The translations under genes were made by a program, and so were the position numbers. Shown here one piece after another: positions 18,645-25,906 of a DNA stretch of 33,597 bases. The notes beneath the pieces are model-generated. The model saw only the letters and a program-made list of their open reading frames with translations. It did not search any database and was not told the origin of the DNA. The first letter of the stretch is position 1; every line of letters begins with the position of its first letter. The stretch is from Acidimicrobiaceae bacterium (GTDB taxonomy: Bacteria; Actinomycetota; Acidimicrobiia; Acidimicrobiales; RAAP-2). The DNA is taken from positions 387 to 33,983 of the forward strand of contig PLRK01000038.1 in the NCBI GenBank assembly GCA_003163875.1, in the 5' to 3' direction.

Positions 18645-19619
18645 TCAGAGGAGGTTCTCGCCCCCGAAAATTTCTGACACGGAGGAATCCTCAAAAATCG
18701 CCGAAATTGCGTTGGCGACCAGTGTCGCGACCGACAAGATTTCCAATTTCTCGAATCGTTTCTCGGGTCCGAGTGGCAGCGTGTCAGTGACGATGACGCG
18801 GCTCACCGGAGCATTGAACAAACGATCCACCGCGGGTGGGGAGAACACCGCGTGCGTCGCCATGACCCAGATCTCCTCGGCGCCGTGCGCCTTGAGGAGA
18901 TCGCAACCCGCAACGATGGTGCCCGCGGTATCGATCATGTCGTCGATCAAGACGCAGTGACGTCCGTTCACGTCACCAACGATGTGTCGAGCTTCGGCGA
19001 CGTTCGCGCTGCCGCGAGGTCGGGTCTTATGCACGAGCGCGAGGTCGCAACCTAAGTGTTGCGCGTAGCGCTCGGCGACCTTTACGCGACCTGCGTCGGG
19101 AGCGACGACGACGAGTTCGCGAGGGTCGGCATTGGCCTTGAGGTAGTCCTCGAGTACTGGTGCCGCAACCAAGTGATCGACGGGGATATCGAAGAAACCT
19201 TGAATTTGTCCCGAATGGAAATCGACCGACAACACGCGGTTCGCTCCCGCCGTCTGCAGCATGTCGGCGATCAACTTGGCGGTGATGGGTTCGCGTCCCG
19301 CGGACTTTCGATCTTGGCGCGCGTAACCGTAGTTGGGAATCACCGCGGTGATGCTCTTCGCCGACGCGCGCTTGGCGGCGTCAATCATGATGAGTTGCTC
19401 CATCACTGCGGTGTTGACCGGCGACGAGTGGGTCTGGATGATGAACACGTGGGCGCCGCGAATCGATTCGTCAAATCGGCAATGGATTTCGCCGTTCGCG
19501 AATTCACGCACGTTTGCTTCGGTGAGGTCCATCCCGAGTTGCTTGGCGATGTTTTGCGCCAACTCCGGATGCGAGTTCCCCGTCACGAGAATGAGACGGC
19601 GCTTGGCGAGAGACTCCAC
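18645..19619 (-). CDS. prs: Ribose-phosphate pyrophosphokinase (PRPP synthetase)
   Basis: Makes PRPP from ribose-5-phosphate and ATP for nucleotide, histidine and tryptophan synthesis. Class I features are seen: LILVTGNSHPELA at the N-terminus, EFANGEIHCRFDESIRGAHVF, the ATP-binding NYGYARQDRKS, the HSGQIQGFFDIPVDHL segment and the PRPP-binding VLIDDMIDTAGTI. The open frame extends to 19685 into glmU, but the GTG at 19619 gives 324 residues, the usual size, with 34 bases between the glmU stop and this start; no clear Shine-Dalgarno site is seen for it, so a TTG at 19634 is an alternative. glmU-prs are adjacent as in mycobacteria and Bacillus. Confidence 0.95.
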   Translation of the reverse strand: MESLAKRRLILVTGNSHPELAQNIAKQLGMDLTEANVREFANGEIHCRFDESIRGAHVFIIQTHSSPVNTAVMEQLIMIDAAKRASAKSITAVIPNYGYARQDRKSAGREPITAKLIADMLQTAGANRVLSVDFHSGQIQGFFDIPVDHLVAAPVLEDYLKANADPRELVVVAPDAGRVKVAERYAQHLGCDLALVHKTRPRGSANVAEARHIVGDVNGRHCVLIDDMIDTAGTIVAGCDLLKAHGAEEIWVMATHAVFSPPAVDRLFNAPVSRVIVTDTLPLGPEKRFEKLEILSVATLVANAISAIFEDSSVSEIFGGENLL

Positions 19620-19653
19620 GGCGCCAGCGTACAAGGTCGAGGGTACGGAATTC

Positions 19654-20739
19654 TTAGAGTTCGTGAAACGGGCCCACGACGTCACCGGGGGCGACCTTCG
19701 AGCCGGGCTCGAGCACGACGTAGGAGCTCACCCGCGCCCCCTCGCCCACGTGCGCGCCCATCGCCTCGACGCTCGCGACGACTGCGTTCTCGCCTACGTG
19801 ACAGTCCGTCAAATAGGCGTACGGCCCCACTTGCGCCCCTCGCTCGATGACGCATCGACCCTTCAACACCGTCCCGGGTAGCAAGGACACGTCAGGTTCA
19901 ATGACGACGTCGGCGTCGATGTAGGTATTCGAAGGGTCCCACATGGTCACACCACTCATCATCCAGTGCTCGTTGATCCTCCCGCGAAGCACCGATTCAG
20001 CGTGCGCCAACTGCGCACGGTCGTTCACCCCGACAGCTTCGAGAGGGTCTTCGAGTTCCATCGCGGACGTGAGATGCCCCGAATCATGGAGCACCGCTAC
20101 GAGGTCAGTTAGGTAGTACTCGTTCTGAGAATTCTGGCGCCCGATCCGACGCAACGCAGGTCCGAGGAGGCTCTCTCGAACCACCATGATCGACGTGTTG
20201 ACCTCGTGCACTGCTCGTTCATCGTGGGTCGCGTCACGTTCTTCGACGATGCGCGCGATCGCCCCGTCTTTGGCGTGGATGATTCGCCCGTATCCGCTGG
20301 GATCATCGAGGTGGGCACTCAAGACGGTCACGGCGCTTTGCCGTTCTCGATGGGTCTCGAGCAGGCGACCAATTGTCTCGTGGCGAAGTAGCGGCGTGTC
20401 ACCCGGAACGATGAGGACGTCGCCGTCGGTGTCGCCAATTTCGCGGCTGACGCTCGTCATGGCGACCGACACGGCGTGACCGGTGCCCAATTGTTCTGCC
20501 TGTTCAACGAAACTCAGGTGCGCGTCGTCGCGAGCACGTTGTTTCAGTGACGTCTCGACCCACGTGCGGGCGTGACCCACCACGACGACCGTCGCCACCA
20601 CTTCTTTATGCTCGAGCGCGTCAAGGATGTAGAGCACCATGGGACGACCGCAGAGATGGTGCAGCGGCTTTGGTCTCGAGGAGCGCATCCTCGTTCCCTC
20701 GCCGGCCGCCAAGACCACGGCGCACGTTGGACGACTCAC
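19654..20739 (-). CDS. glmU: GlmU-type UDP-GlcNAc pyrophosphorylase with truncated acetyltransferase domain
   Basis: The 361-residue protein has an intact N-terminal uridylyltransferase: VLAAGEGTRMRSSRPKPLHHL (residues 9-29), EQLGTGHAV, GDTPLL with a metal-site Asp, and EVNTSIMVV. It ends after only a few beta-helix repeats, with the last recognisable segment VVGPFHEL. Full GlmU is about 450-495 residues and carries the acetyl-CoA site, a catalytic His and Lys/Asn residues further on; none is present, so the acetyltransferase half must be missing or elsewhere. There is no room for a frameshifted remainder, since prs begins 34 bases later. GTG start with a TAAAGA hexamer 7 bases upstream. The first gene of the long minus-strand block. 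Confidence 0.85.
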   Translation of the reverse strand: MSRPTCAVVLAAGEGTRMRSSRPKPLHHLCGRPMVLYILDALEHKEVVATVVVVGHARTWVETSLKQRARDDAHLSFVEQAEQLGTGHAVSVAMTSVSREIGDTDGDVLIVPGDTPLLRHETIGRLLETHRERQSAVTVLSAHLDDPSGYGRIIHAKDGAIARIVEERDATHDERAVHEVNTSIMVVRESLLGPALRRIGRQNSQNEYYLTDLVAVLHDSGHLTSAMELEDPLEAVGVNDRAQLAHAESVLRGRINEHWMMSGVTMWDPSNTYIDADVVIEPDVSLLPGTVLKGRCVIERGAQVGPYAYLTDCHVGENAVVASVEAMGAHVGEGARVSSYVVLEPGSKVAPGDVVGPFHEL

Positions 20740-20768
20740 CCTCTCATCTTTAGCATTGAAGTCCTACG

Positions 20769-21665
20769 ATGAAGTGCGTGAGTGAATTTTCTTATGATGA
20801 ATTCTCCCTTTTTCACGAGAATCTCGGCGAATGGAATCTGGAAGTACCCGTACCGCCGGTACGTCGATTTTTTGTCGCCGTTGATGGTCTACGCGAACTC
20901 AGTGGCCTTCAATGGGGCGACGGCGAACCCGTGATGGTCCTCGTGCACGGCGGCGCGCAGAACGCCCATACCTACGACACCGTCGCGTTAGCGCTGCAGC
21001 GCCCCCTCATTGCCCTGGACTTGCCGGGTCACGGACATTCCGATGCCTCGCCCTACGGTGCGTCAGCGGTCGCCGGGCACGCGCGCGACGTCGAACGTGC
21101 TATCGAACAATTGACGACGCCCCCGCGAGCACTCGTCGGCATGTCCCTCGGTGGCCTCGTGTCGCTCGTGGTCGCGAACTCTCGCCCCGATCTCGTCAGT
21201 TCACTCACGCTGGTCGACATCACGCCGGGCGTCAACGCGGAGAAGGCGAAGCACATCACGAACTTCGTGAACGGTCCTGCGTCCTTTGATGACTTCGACG
21301 CACTCCTCGCTCGCACGATTGAACACAATCCAACGCGGACCGTCTCGTCGCTTCGTCGAGGCATCCTGCACAACGCAATACGTCGCGACGACGGCACCTG
21401 GGTGTGGCGTCACCAACAGCACCCCAAGTCAGACCTCGCGGCTCCCGACATGGGCAACCTCTGGGAGAAGTTGGGCGAGCTTTCGATGCCGGTCACGCTG
21501 TTGCGCGCGATGGCAGCGGGATCGGTCGTCAATGATGATGACGAACAGGAATTTCGACGACGCTGCCCGCACGCAACGGTGGTCCACGTGCAAGGAGCAG
21601 GGCACTCGATTCAAGGCGACCAGCCCCTCGTGATGGCGGAACTACTGGACCAGTATGCGACCTAG
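20769..21665 (+). CDS. Alpha/beta hydrolase
   Basis: A 298-residue alpha/beta hydrolase. After a 40-residue leader the fold begins at GEPVMVLVHGGAQNAHTYD (oxyanion HG). The nucleophile Ser is in VGMSLGGLVS near residue 123, and the catalytic His in QGAGHSIQGDQP about 20 residues before the end. The acid residue is probably the Asp in SVVNDDDEQ. There is a cap insertion of about 80 residues. I see no signal peptide, so it is cytoplasmic; the substrate is not inferable. It is divergent from glmU with 29 bases between starts (shared promoter region, TAGCAT at 20752-20757). A GTG start at 20778 is also possible. Confidence 0.85.
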   Translation: MKCVSEFSYDEFSLFHENLGEWNLEVPVPPVRRFFVAVDGLRELSGLQWGDGEPVMVLVHGGAQNAHTYDTVALALQRPLIALDLPGHGHSDASPYGASAVAGHARDVERAIEQLTTPPRALVGMSLGGLVSLVVANSRPDLVSSLTLVDITPGVNAEKAKHITNFVNGPASFDDFDALLARTIEHNPTRTVSSLRRGILHNAIRRDDGTWVWRHQQHPKSDLAAPDMGNLWEKLGELSMPVTLLRAMAAGSVVNDDDEQEFRRRCPHATVVHVQGAGHSIQGDQPLVMAELLDQYAT

Positions 21666-21675
21666 CCGGGCACTT

Positions 21676-21751
21676 TGGCTGGCGGGGGAGGGCTCGAACC
21701 TCCAACCTACGGATTCAAAGTCCGGCGTTCTGCCAATTGAACTACCCGCCA
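21676..21751 (-). tRNA. tRNA-Gln (anticodon UUG)
   Basis: The minus-strand sequence folds as TGGCGGG paired with CCCGCCA (U1-A72, typical of tRNA-Gln), D arm GTTC/GAAC, anticodon stem CCGGA/TCCGT with loop CTTTGAA giving anticodon UUG, a 5-nt variable loop, and T arm GGAGG-TTCGAGC-CCTCC. The discriminator is G, and CCA is encoded in the DNA, unlike the tRNA at 5324. The outermost anticodon-stem pair (C27-U43) is mismatched. Confidence 0.95.
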
Positions 21752-21858
21752 CTGCGTGTACCGTAACAATCTTCAGAGATTCTTAGCGAATGACTGGAGA
21801 AGGTTAATGACAACAAGTAACACTAGAGCCTGTAGACGAGCCCAAAGAAAGCGCGACC

Positions 21859-22560
21859 GTGCCTAGCGTCCAATCTCCCATTTCCTATATCGCCATCGTC
21901 GACGACGATGGTGCGATTCGCACCGCCCTCGGTCGCGCCCTTCGGATGGAGAATTACGAGGTTGACTTGTTCGAAGACGGCACCAGCGCTCTCAAGTCCA
22001 TTCAGTTGCGCGCCCCCGACGCCATCGTGCTTGATTTACAGCTTCCCGACATTGACGGATTGGAAATTTGTCGTCGAATTCGACGCGCGGGCGATTCCAC
22101 GCCCATCTTGATGCTCACCGCGCGTGACGCCGTCAACGACCGTGTCGAGGGTCTCGACGTCGGAGCGGATGACTACCTCGTGAAGCCCTTTGACTTGGCG
22201 GAACTACTCGCACGCTTACGCGCTCTGCTTCGTCGACGAAACGTTACCGAGGGAGACGAGACCGTATTGCGTTTCGAAGACTTAACGTTGAATCCCAATA
22301 CCCGCGACGTACATCGGGCGACGAGAAAGATCGACCTCACCAAGATTGAGTTTGACCTGCTCGAATTGTTCCTACAACATCCCCGTCAAGTCCTCACCCG
22401 AGATCAGATCCTTGACCTCGTGTGGGGCTACAACTTCGATTCGGGCACCAATTCGCTCGCGGTCTACATTGGCTATCTTCGTCGCAAGCTCGAAGAAGGT
22501 AACGAAGCTCGCTTGATCCAAACCGTACGTGGAGTTGGCTACGCGCTTCGTACGTCGTGA
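21859..22560 (+). CDS. OmpR/PhoB-family response regulator (MprA-like)
   Basis: A 233-residue transcription regulator. The receiver domain (residues 8-125) has the acidic pair in IVDDDGAI, phospho-acceptor D59 in IVLDLQLPDIDG, the switch Thr T87 in MLTARD and Lys K109 in YLVKPFD. The C-terminal winged-helix domain (about 135-230) contains FDLLELFLQHPRQVLTRDQIL, WGYNFDSGTNSLAVYIGYLR and IQTVRGVGYALR. Sequence layout is closest to MprA/TcrA types. Start is GTG; no strong ribosome binding site is seen. The stop overlaps the sensor kinase start as GTGA. A ~100-base leader with TAACAC/TAGACG hexamers precedes it, behind tRNA-Gln. Confidence 0.95.
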   Translation: MPSVQSPISYIAIVDDDGAIRTALGRALRMENYEVDLFEDGTSALKSIQLRAPDAIVLDLQLPDIDGLEICRRIRRAGDSTPILMLTARDAVNDRVEGLDVGADDYLVKPFDLAELLARLRALLRRRNVTEGDETVLRFEDLTLNPNTRDVHRATRKIDLTKIEFDLLELFLQHPRQVLTRDQILDLVWGYNFDSGTNSLAVYIGYLRRKLEEGNEARLIQTVRGVGYALRTS

Positions 22561-23921
22561 CGTTTCGTAGTCGCGTCATTAGCGCCACGGTCTGCGCCGC
22601 CGCGATCGCCGTCGTGCTCGCCGCCTTCGCGTCATTCATCACAGTACGAACCTCGCTGCTCAGCTCGGTCGACCAGTCGCTCCTCCAAGCGTCACACGGT
22701 CCCACCAATGATCCCGGTGGTGACGACTCGAGGTTCACGGGCTCATACACCGAACTCGTACTGGCGAGTGGCGCGACGGTGCCCTCGAGTGGCGTGCCCA
22801 TCGACTCAGTGATCCGCGATTACGCGAACGGTAAATCTGGACATGACCTTCGCACGGTGACAATTGGCGGCCAGTCGTATCGAGAACTCATCGTCGGACT
22901 ACCCGCTCATTCGATCGTGAGTTGCACAACGGGTCCGACCGGATTGTGTCAAGTCGCTTCCACTTCCGCACAACTCTTCGTCGTCAACGTGACCGGCCAA
23001 GTGAACGAACTTCGCAGCCTCGTACGAAAGCTCCTCATCGTCGCTGCGGCTGGACTCTTGGTGGCACTTGCGCTCGGCTTCTTGCTCGCTCGCGCGGCGT
23101 TGCGTCCGCTCGTCGAAGTCACTGACGAGATTGAAACCATCGCCGAAACCAATGACATGGGCTATCGGCTCAAAGAAGGTGACATCGACGAACTTGGACG
23201 GCTGCGTCGGGTGTTCAACCGACTCCTCACTTCGGTTGAGTCCAGTCAATACCTTCAGCGCCAACTGGTCCTCGACGCCAGCCACGAATTGCGAACGCCA
23301 TTGACCTCGCTTCGCACGAACGCCCAGGTACTCACGCGCGCGAGTGAACTCGAACCCGACGATCTCATTCAGCTCACCAACGACATGGTCACCCAAGTCG
23401 ACGAATTAGCCTCGCTCGTCACTGACTTGGGAGAACTCGCACGCGGCGAACGTAGTGAAGGTGCGGTTGTCTCCCTTCGTCTCGACGAGTGCGTCGATGA
23501 ATGTGTCGACACTGCCCGCACGTACGCACGTATCAAGGACATCACCATTGAATCGGTGATCGAGCCATCGATCGTCGATGGACGACGAGATCGTTTAGTG
23601 CGTGCCATCTCGAACCTCTTGACCAACGCCGTGAAATTCACGCCACCGGGTGGTCACATCCGCGTCACCTCGTCGCACGCATCAGTGAGCGTCAGCGACA
23701 GTGGCCCGGGCATCAGCGATGCGGACATTCCCTTCGTGTTCGACCGGTTCTGGCGATCGGCGTCGTCGCGTTCATTACCGGGTTCGGGCCTCGGACTCTC
23801 CATCGTCGCCCAGGTCGTCCATGAATTCAACGGCTCGGTAAAGGTCGATCGCGATCCACAGTTGGGTGGCGCACGTTTCACCATTGATTTTGCCGCTACC
23901 GACGATGACACCTTCCAGTAA
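22557..23921 (+). CDS. Sensor histidine kinase (HAMP, HisKA, HATPase)
   Basis: A 454-residue membrane kinase that should phosphorylate the preceding regulator. TM1 is at about residues 8-30 and TM2 at 158-178, with an extracellular domain of about 125 residues between. That domain holds two Cys nine residues apart (SCTTGPTGLCQ, C123 and C131), a likely disulphide or redox-sensitive pair (inference). HAMP follows (LRPLVEVTDEIETIAETND), then phospho-acceptor H243 in DASHELRTPLTSL, N box NLLTNAVKFTPPGG, G1 VSDSGPGIS, F FVFDRFWR and G2 GSGLGLSIVAQ. The redox operon begins 77 bases downstream on the same strand, so the pair may control it. Confidence 0.95.
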   Translation: MTFRSRVISATVCAAAIAVVLAAFASFITVRTSLLSSVDQSLLQASHGPTNDPGGDDSRFTGSYTELVLASGATVPSSGVPIDSVIRDYANGKSGHDLRTVTIGGQSYRELIVGLPAHSIVSCTTGPTGLCQVASTSAQLFVVNVTGQVNELRSLVRKLLIVAAAGLLVALALGFLLARAALRPLVEVTDEIETIAETNDMGYRLKEGDIDELGRLRRVFNRLLTSVESSQYLQRQLVLDASHELRTPLTSLRTNAQVLTRASELEPDDLIQLTNDMVTQVDELASLVTDLGELARGERSEGAVVSLRLDECVDECVDTARTYARIKDITIESVIEPSIVDGRRDRLVRAISNLLTNAVKFTPPGGHIRVTSSHASVSVSDSGPGISDADIPFVFDRFWRSASSRSLPGSGLGLSIVAQVVHEFNGSVKVDRDPQLGGARFTIDFAATDDDTFQ

Positions 23922-23998
23922 CGGAACATTTCGGGTTTTCTTAGAAATACATTGTCTGGCGTTTAGCGAGGGATGTCAGGCTGGTAGGACAACATCAC

Positions 23999-24355
23999 AT
24001 GACTGCCCAACCCCGCACCCCCCACCAACGCGACCGGCGCTTCGCCCGAGTTCGTAATCTGACCCGCACCATCGTGCTGGGCTCGGGCGTCGCGTCCGGT
24101 CTCTTCGTCGCCTACGCCGCGGCGTCAGCCAAACCCGCCACCACGGTGCGTGTCAACCCCACGACGTCGACGACGACTCCAACCACTTCAACCACCTCGA
24201 CGACGACCACGACCATGAAATCAAGCAGCACGGGAAAAACCGGCACGCCAACCACGTCAACAACCACGACCACCTACACGACACCGACAACGGTGCCGGT
24301 GACGACGACGACCGTGTGCACGAGCACGCCGTCGGGCACCACGACCTGTGACTAA
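23999..24355 (+). CDS. Small membrane-anchored Thr-rich exported protein
   Basis: A 118-residue protein with no recognised domain. The N-terminus is basic (residues 1-24), followed by one hydrophobic segment (about 25-44, VLGSGVASGLFVAYAAASA), either a signal anchor or a signal peptide with ASA-K near 44. Residues 55-110 are dominated by Thr and Pro, and two Cys (C107, C117) lie near the C-terminus. Its stop region overlaps the ApbE start by 8 bases, so the two are coupled. It occupies the place where related redox operons often carry an FMN_bind acceptor protein, but it lacks an ApbE acceptor motif of the D-x-x-[ST]-[GS]-[AS]-[ST] kind that I can see. Confidence 0.75.
   Translation: MTAQPRTPHQRDRRFARVRNLTRTIVLGSGVASGLFVAYAAASAKPATTVRVNPTTSTTTPTTSTTSTTTTTMKSSSTGKTGTPTTSTTTTTYTTPTTVPVTTTTVCTSTPSGTTTCD
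24161..24328 (+). repeat. Thr/Pro-codon low-complexity tract
   Basis: Residues 55-110 of the small exported protein are about three quarters Thr, written mostly in ACG and ACC codons. This is a repetitive coding tract with no unit longer than a few codons, and not a CRISPR or a tandem repeat with fixed spacers. Confidence 0.8.
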
Positions 24356-25259
24356 TCGACCTCAACGTTTCGCCGTGTGGGGCCTGACGGGTACCATCGC
24401 GACGCAGCACAGCGAGGACGCACAATTCGCCCAGTCCCGACTTTGGCATTGGATCAAACGCGTCGACGACGCGTGCAACCGATTTCGCCCGGACTCTGAG
24501 ATCTCGCGCATCAATGCTCACCCTGGCAGGACGTACGAGGTGAGCGACACACTTGCCTTGTGTCTTGACGCCGCTGTACGCAGCGCACACCTTAGCGAGG
24601 GGCTGTGCGATCCCACGACGCTCGTGGCGCTTCGAGCGATGGGCTACGACCGAGACTTCAACGAACTGGCGAACAATATTGTGCAGTTGTCGCCGAGCGA
24701 GCCAACGCCCGGGATCGACGCCATTGACTTCGATCAAGACGCGCGACTCCTCACCCTCGATGATGGCTGCGAACTCGATTTGGGCGCGAGTGCCAAAGCG
24801 CTCGTCGCCGATCTGGTCGCACGCGAATTGCGAGAACGTGGTGGCGTTGTCGTCGAGATTGGTGGCGACGTCGCGCTACACGGTCCCGGCCCTGACGGTC
24901 CATGGGCCGTGGGCGTGAGTGATCGACTGCACCTCACGGGCAAGGAACCCCGCATCAGTTTGAACACGGGCGGCATCGCGACGTCATCAATGACCGCACG
25001 CACGTGGCGAGCGGCGGGAAGAACGTTGCACCACATTGTTGACCCCCGAACGGGCGCTTGCGCCGAAGGTCCTTTCGCGACCGCGACCGTGAGCGCGGAG
25101 AGTTGCGTGACCGCGAACGCCTTCGCGACGGCGTCATTGTTATGGGGCGAGGACGCGGGCTACCACATTGCCCAAGCGGGATGGTCTGGACGCCTCGTGC
25201 GACACGACGGAAGCGTCGACTTCGTAGGTGGATGGCCCGAAGAAAAAGTGCCGGCGTGA
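24348..25259 (+). CDS. apbE: FAD:protein FMN transferase (ApbE)
   Basis: Transfers FMN from FAD to a Thr of an exported protein. This 303-residue copy has the family blocks: DDACNRFRPDSEISRIN near 43-59, LDLGASAKALVADLVAREL (about 143-161), EIGGDVALHGPGPDG, NTGGIATSS and HHIVDPRTG near the end. At the position of the Mg-ligand Asp in the ADALxTA motif it has ANAFATA, so Asp appears replaced by Asn. No signal peptide is seen, which suggests a cytoplasmic location unless it is unusual for its family, since many ApbE proteins are exported lipoproteins. GTG at 24348, overlapping the upstream gene by 8 bases; its stop overlaps the next gene (GTGA). Confidence 0.9.
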   Translation: MTNRPQRFAVWGLTGTIATQHSEDAQFAQSRLWHWIKRVDDACNRFRPDSEISRINAHPGRTYEVSDTLALCLDAAVRSAHLSEGLCDPTTLVALRAMGYDRDFNELANNIVQLSPSEPTPGIDAIDFDQDARLLTLDDGCELDLGASAKALVADLVARELRERGGVVVEIGGDVALHGPGPDGPWAVGVSDRLHLTGKEPRISLNTGGIATSSMTARTWRAAGRTLHHIVDPRTGACAEGPFATATVSAESCVTANAFATASLLWGEDAGYHIAQAGWSGRLVRHDGSVDFVGGWPEEKVPA

Positions 25260-25906
25260 TCGCGCTCACCACCCCGTATCTTTGGTACACCACTCGAGCG
25301 ACCGGACTCGTGGCCCTGGTCTTGTTTACCGTTGTTGTCTCGCTCGGTACTTTCGTCGCCAACCGCATCGGTGGCACCATCGTCGGACGATTTGAACTCA
25401 ACGAACTGCATCGGTCACTCTCCATCGTCGCGGTGATCTTTCTCGCTATCCACATCCTCACGACCGTGCTCGACAGCTACGTCTCTACGGGTTTCATCTC
25501 CGCCGTCATTCCAATGACGTCGCACTACAAACGCATCGACGTGGCGCTTGGCACGATTGCCTTTGACCTCATTCTCGCGGTATGGATCTCGAGTCTGTTG
25601 AAACTGCACATCGCCAACCGGTCGTGGCGCTTCATTCATTGGTTCAGCTGGCTAGCGTTCTCGACGGCGGTCGTGCACGGATTCCTCACCGGTACCGACG
25701 CTCGATCAGGCGTTGGGCTCGTCGTCGTCATCGCGTGCGCCGCGGTTGGTGTCGCCGCAGCAATTTGGCGATTCCTCGGACGCCCCACGCGCGCATCAGG
25801 GCGCACTGCGCTCTCACCTCTCGCGACTGCGTCACCACCTACGCCGAGGCCCGAATCGCGAGCCTTTCCCAGTGCGGCGCGACCCACCAGGAAGGGTGCG
25901 CGATGA
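25256..25906 (+). CDS. Ferric-reductase-like transmembrane heme protein
   Basis: A membrane protein of 216 residues from a GTG that overlaps the apbE stop (GTGA). An open frame runs upstream to 25058, and an ATG at 25232 is an alternative, but its Shine-Dalgarno match is too close. Helices are seen at about 15-38, 55-72, 92-114, 124-142 and 155-172. Two His pairs, in ELHRSLSIVAVIFLAIHIL and FIHWFSWLAFSTAVVHGFL, sit 13-14 residues apart on successive helices and fit two b-type hemes, as in ferric reductase / YedZ-type domains. The tail is Pro/Ala/Arg-rich. It would carry electrons from the cytosolic partners below to the outside face. Confidence 0.85.
   Translation: MIALTTPYLWYTTRATGLVALVLFTVVVSLGTFVANRIGGTIVGRFELNELHRSLSIVAVIFLAIHILTTVLDSYVSTGFISAVIPMTSHYKRIDVALGTIAFDLILAVWISSLLKLHIANRSWRFIHWFSWLAFSTAVVHGFLTGTDARSGVGLVVVIACAAVGVAAAIWRFLGRPTRASGRTALSPLATASPPTPRPESRAFPSAARPTRKGAR

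Noticed and set aside
18633-18649. Rho-independent terminator after prs
   Set aside because: The 7-bp inverted repeat overlaps the prs stop codon and no T-tract follows on the minus strand.
21760-23998. Shared TTAGCGA-type response regulator boxes before the regulator gene (near 21782) and the redox operon (near 23962)
   Set aside because: The match is only seven bases, the flanks differ, and no direct-repeat spacing of the OmpR type is present.
25058-25255. Upstream extension of the ferric-reductase-like frame
   Set aside because: It overlaps apbE and is Arg-rich (RRRSFRDRDRERGE), which is the shadow of the apbE reading frame. A GTG at 25256 fits the operon's overlap pattern.
25582-25902. 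Upstream extension of the NuoF-like frame
   Set aside because: It lies in the membrane-protein gene and is low-complexity. The ATG at 25903 has a good ribosome binding site and the ATGA overlap.
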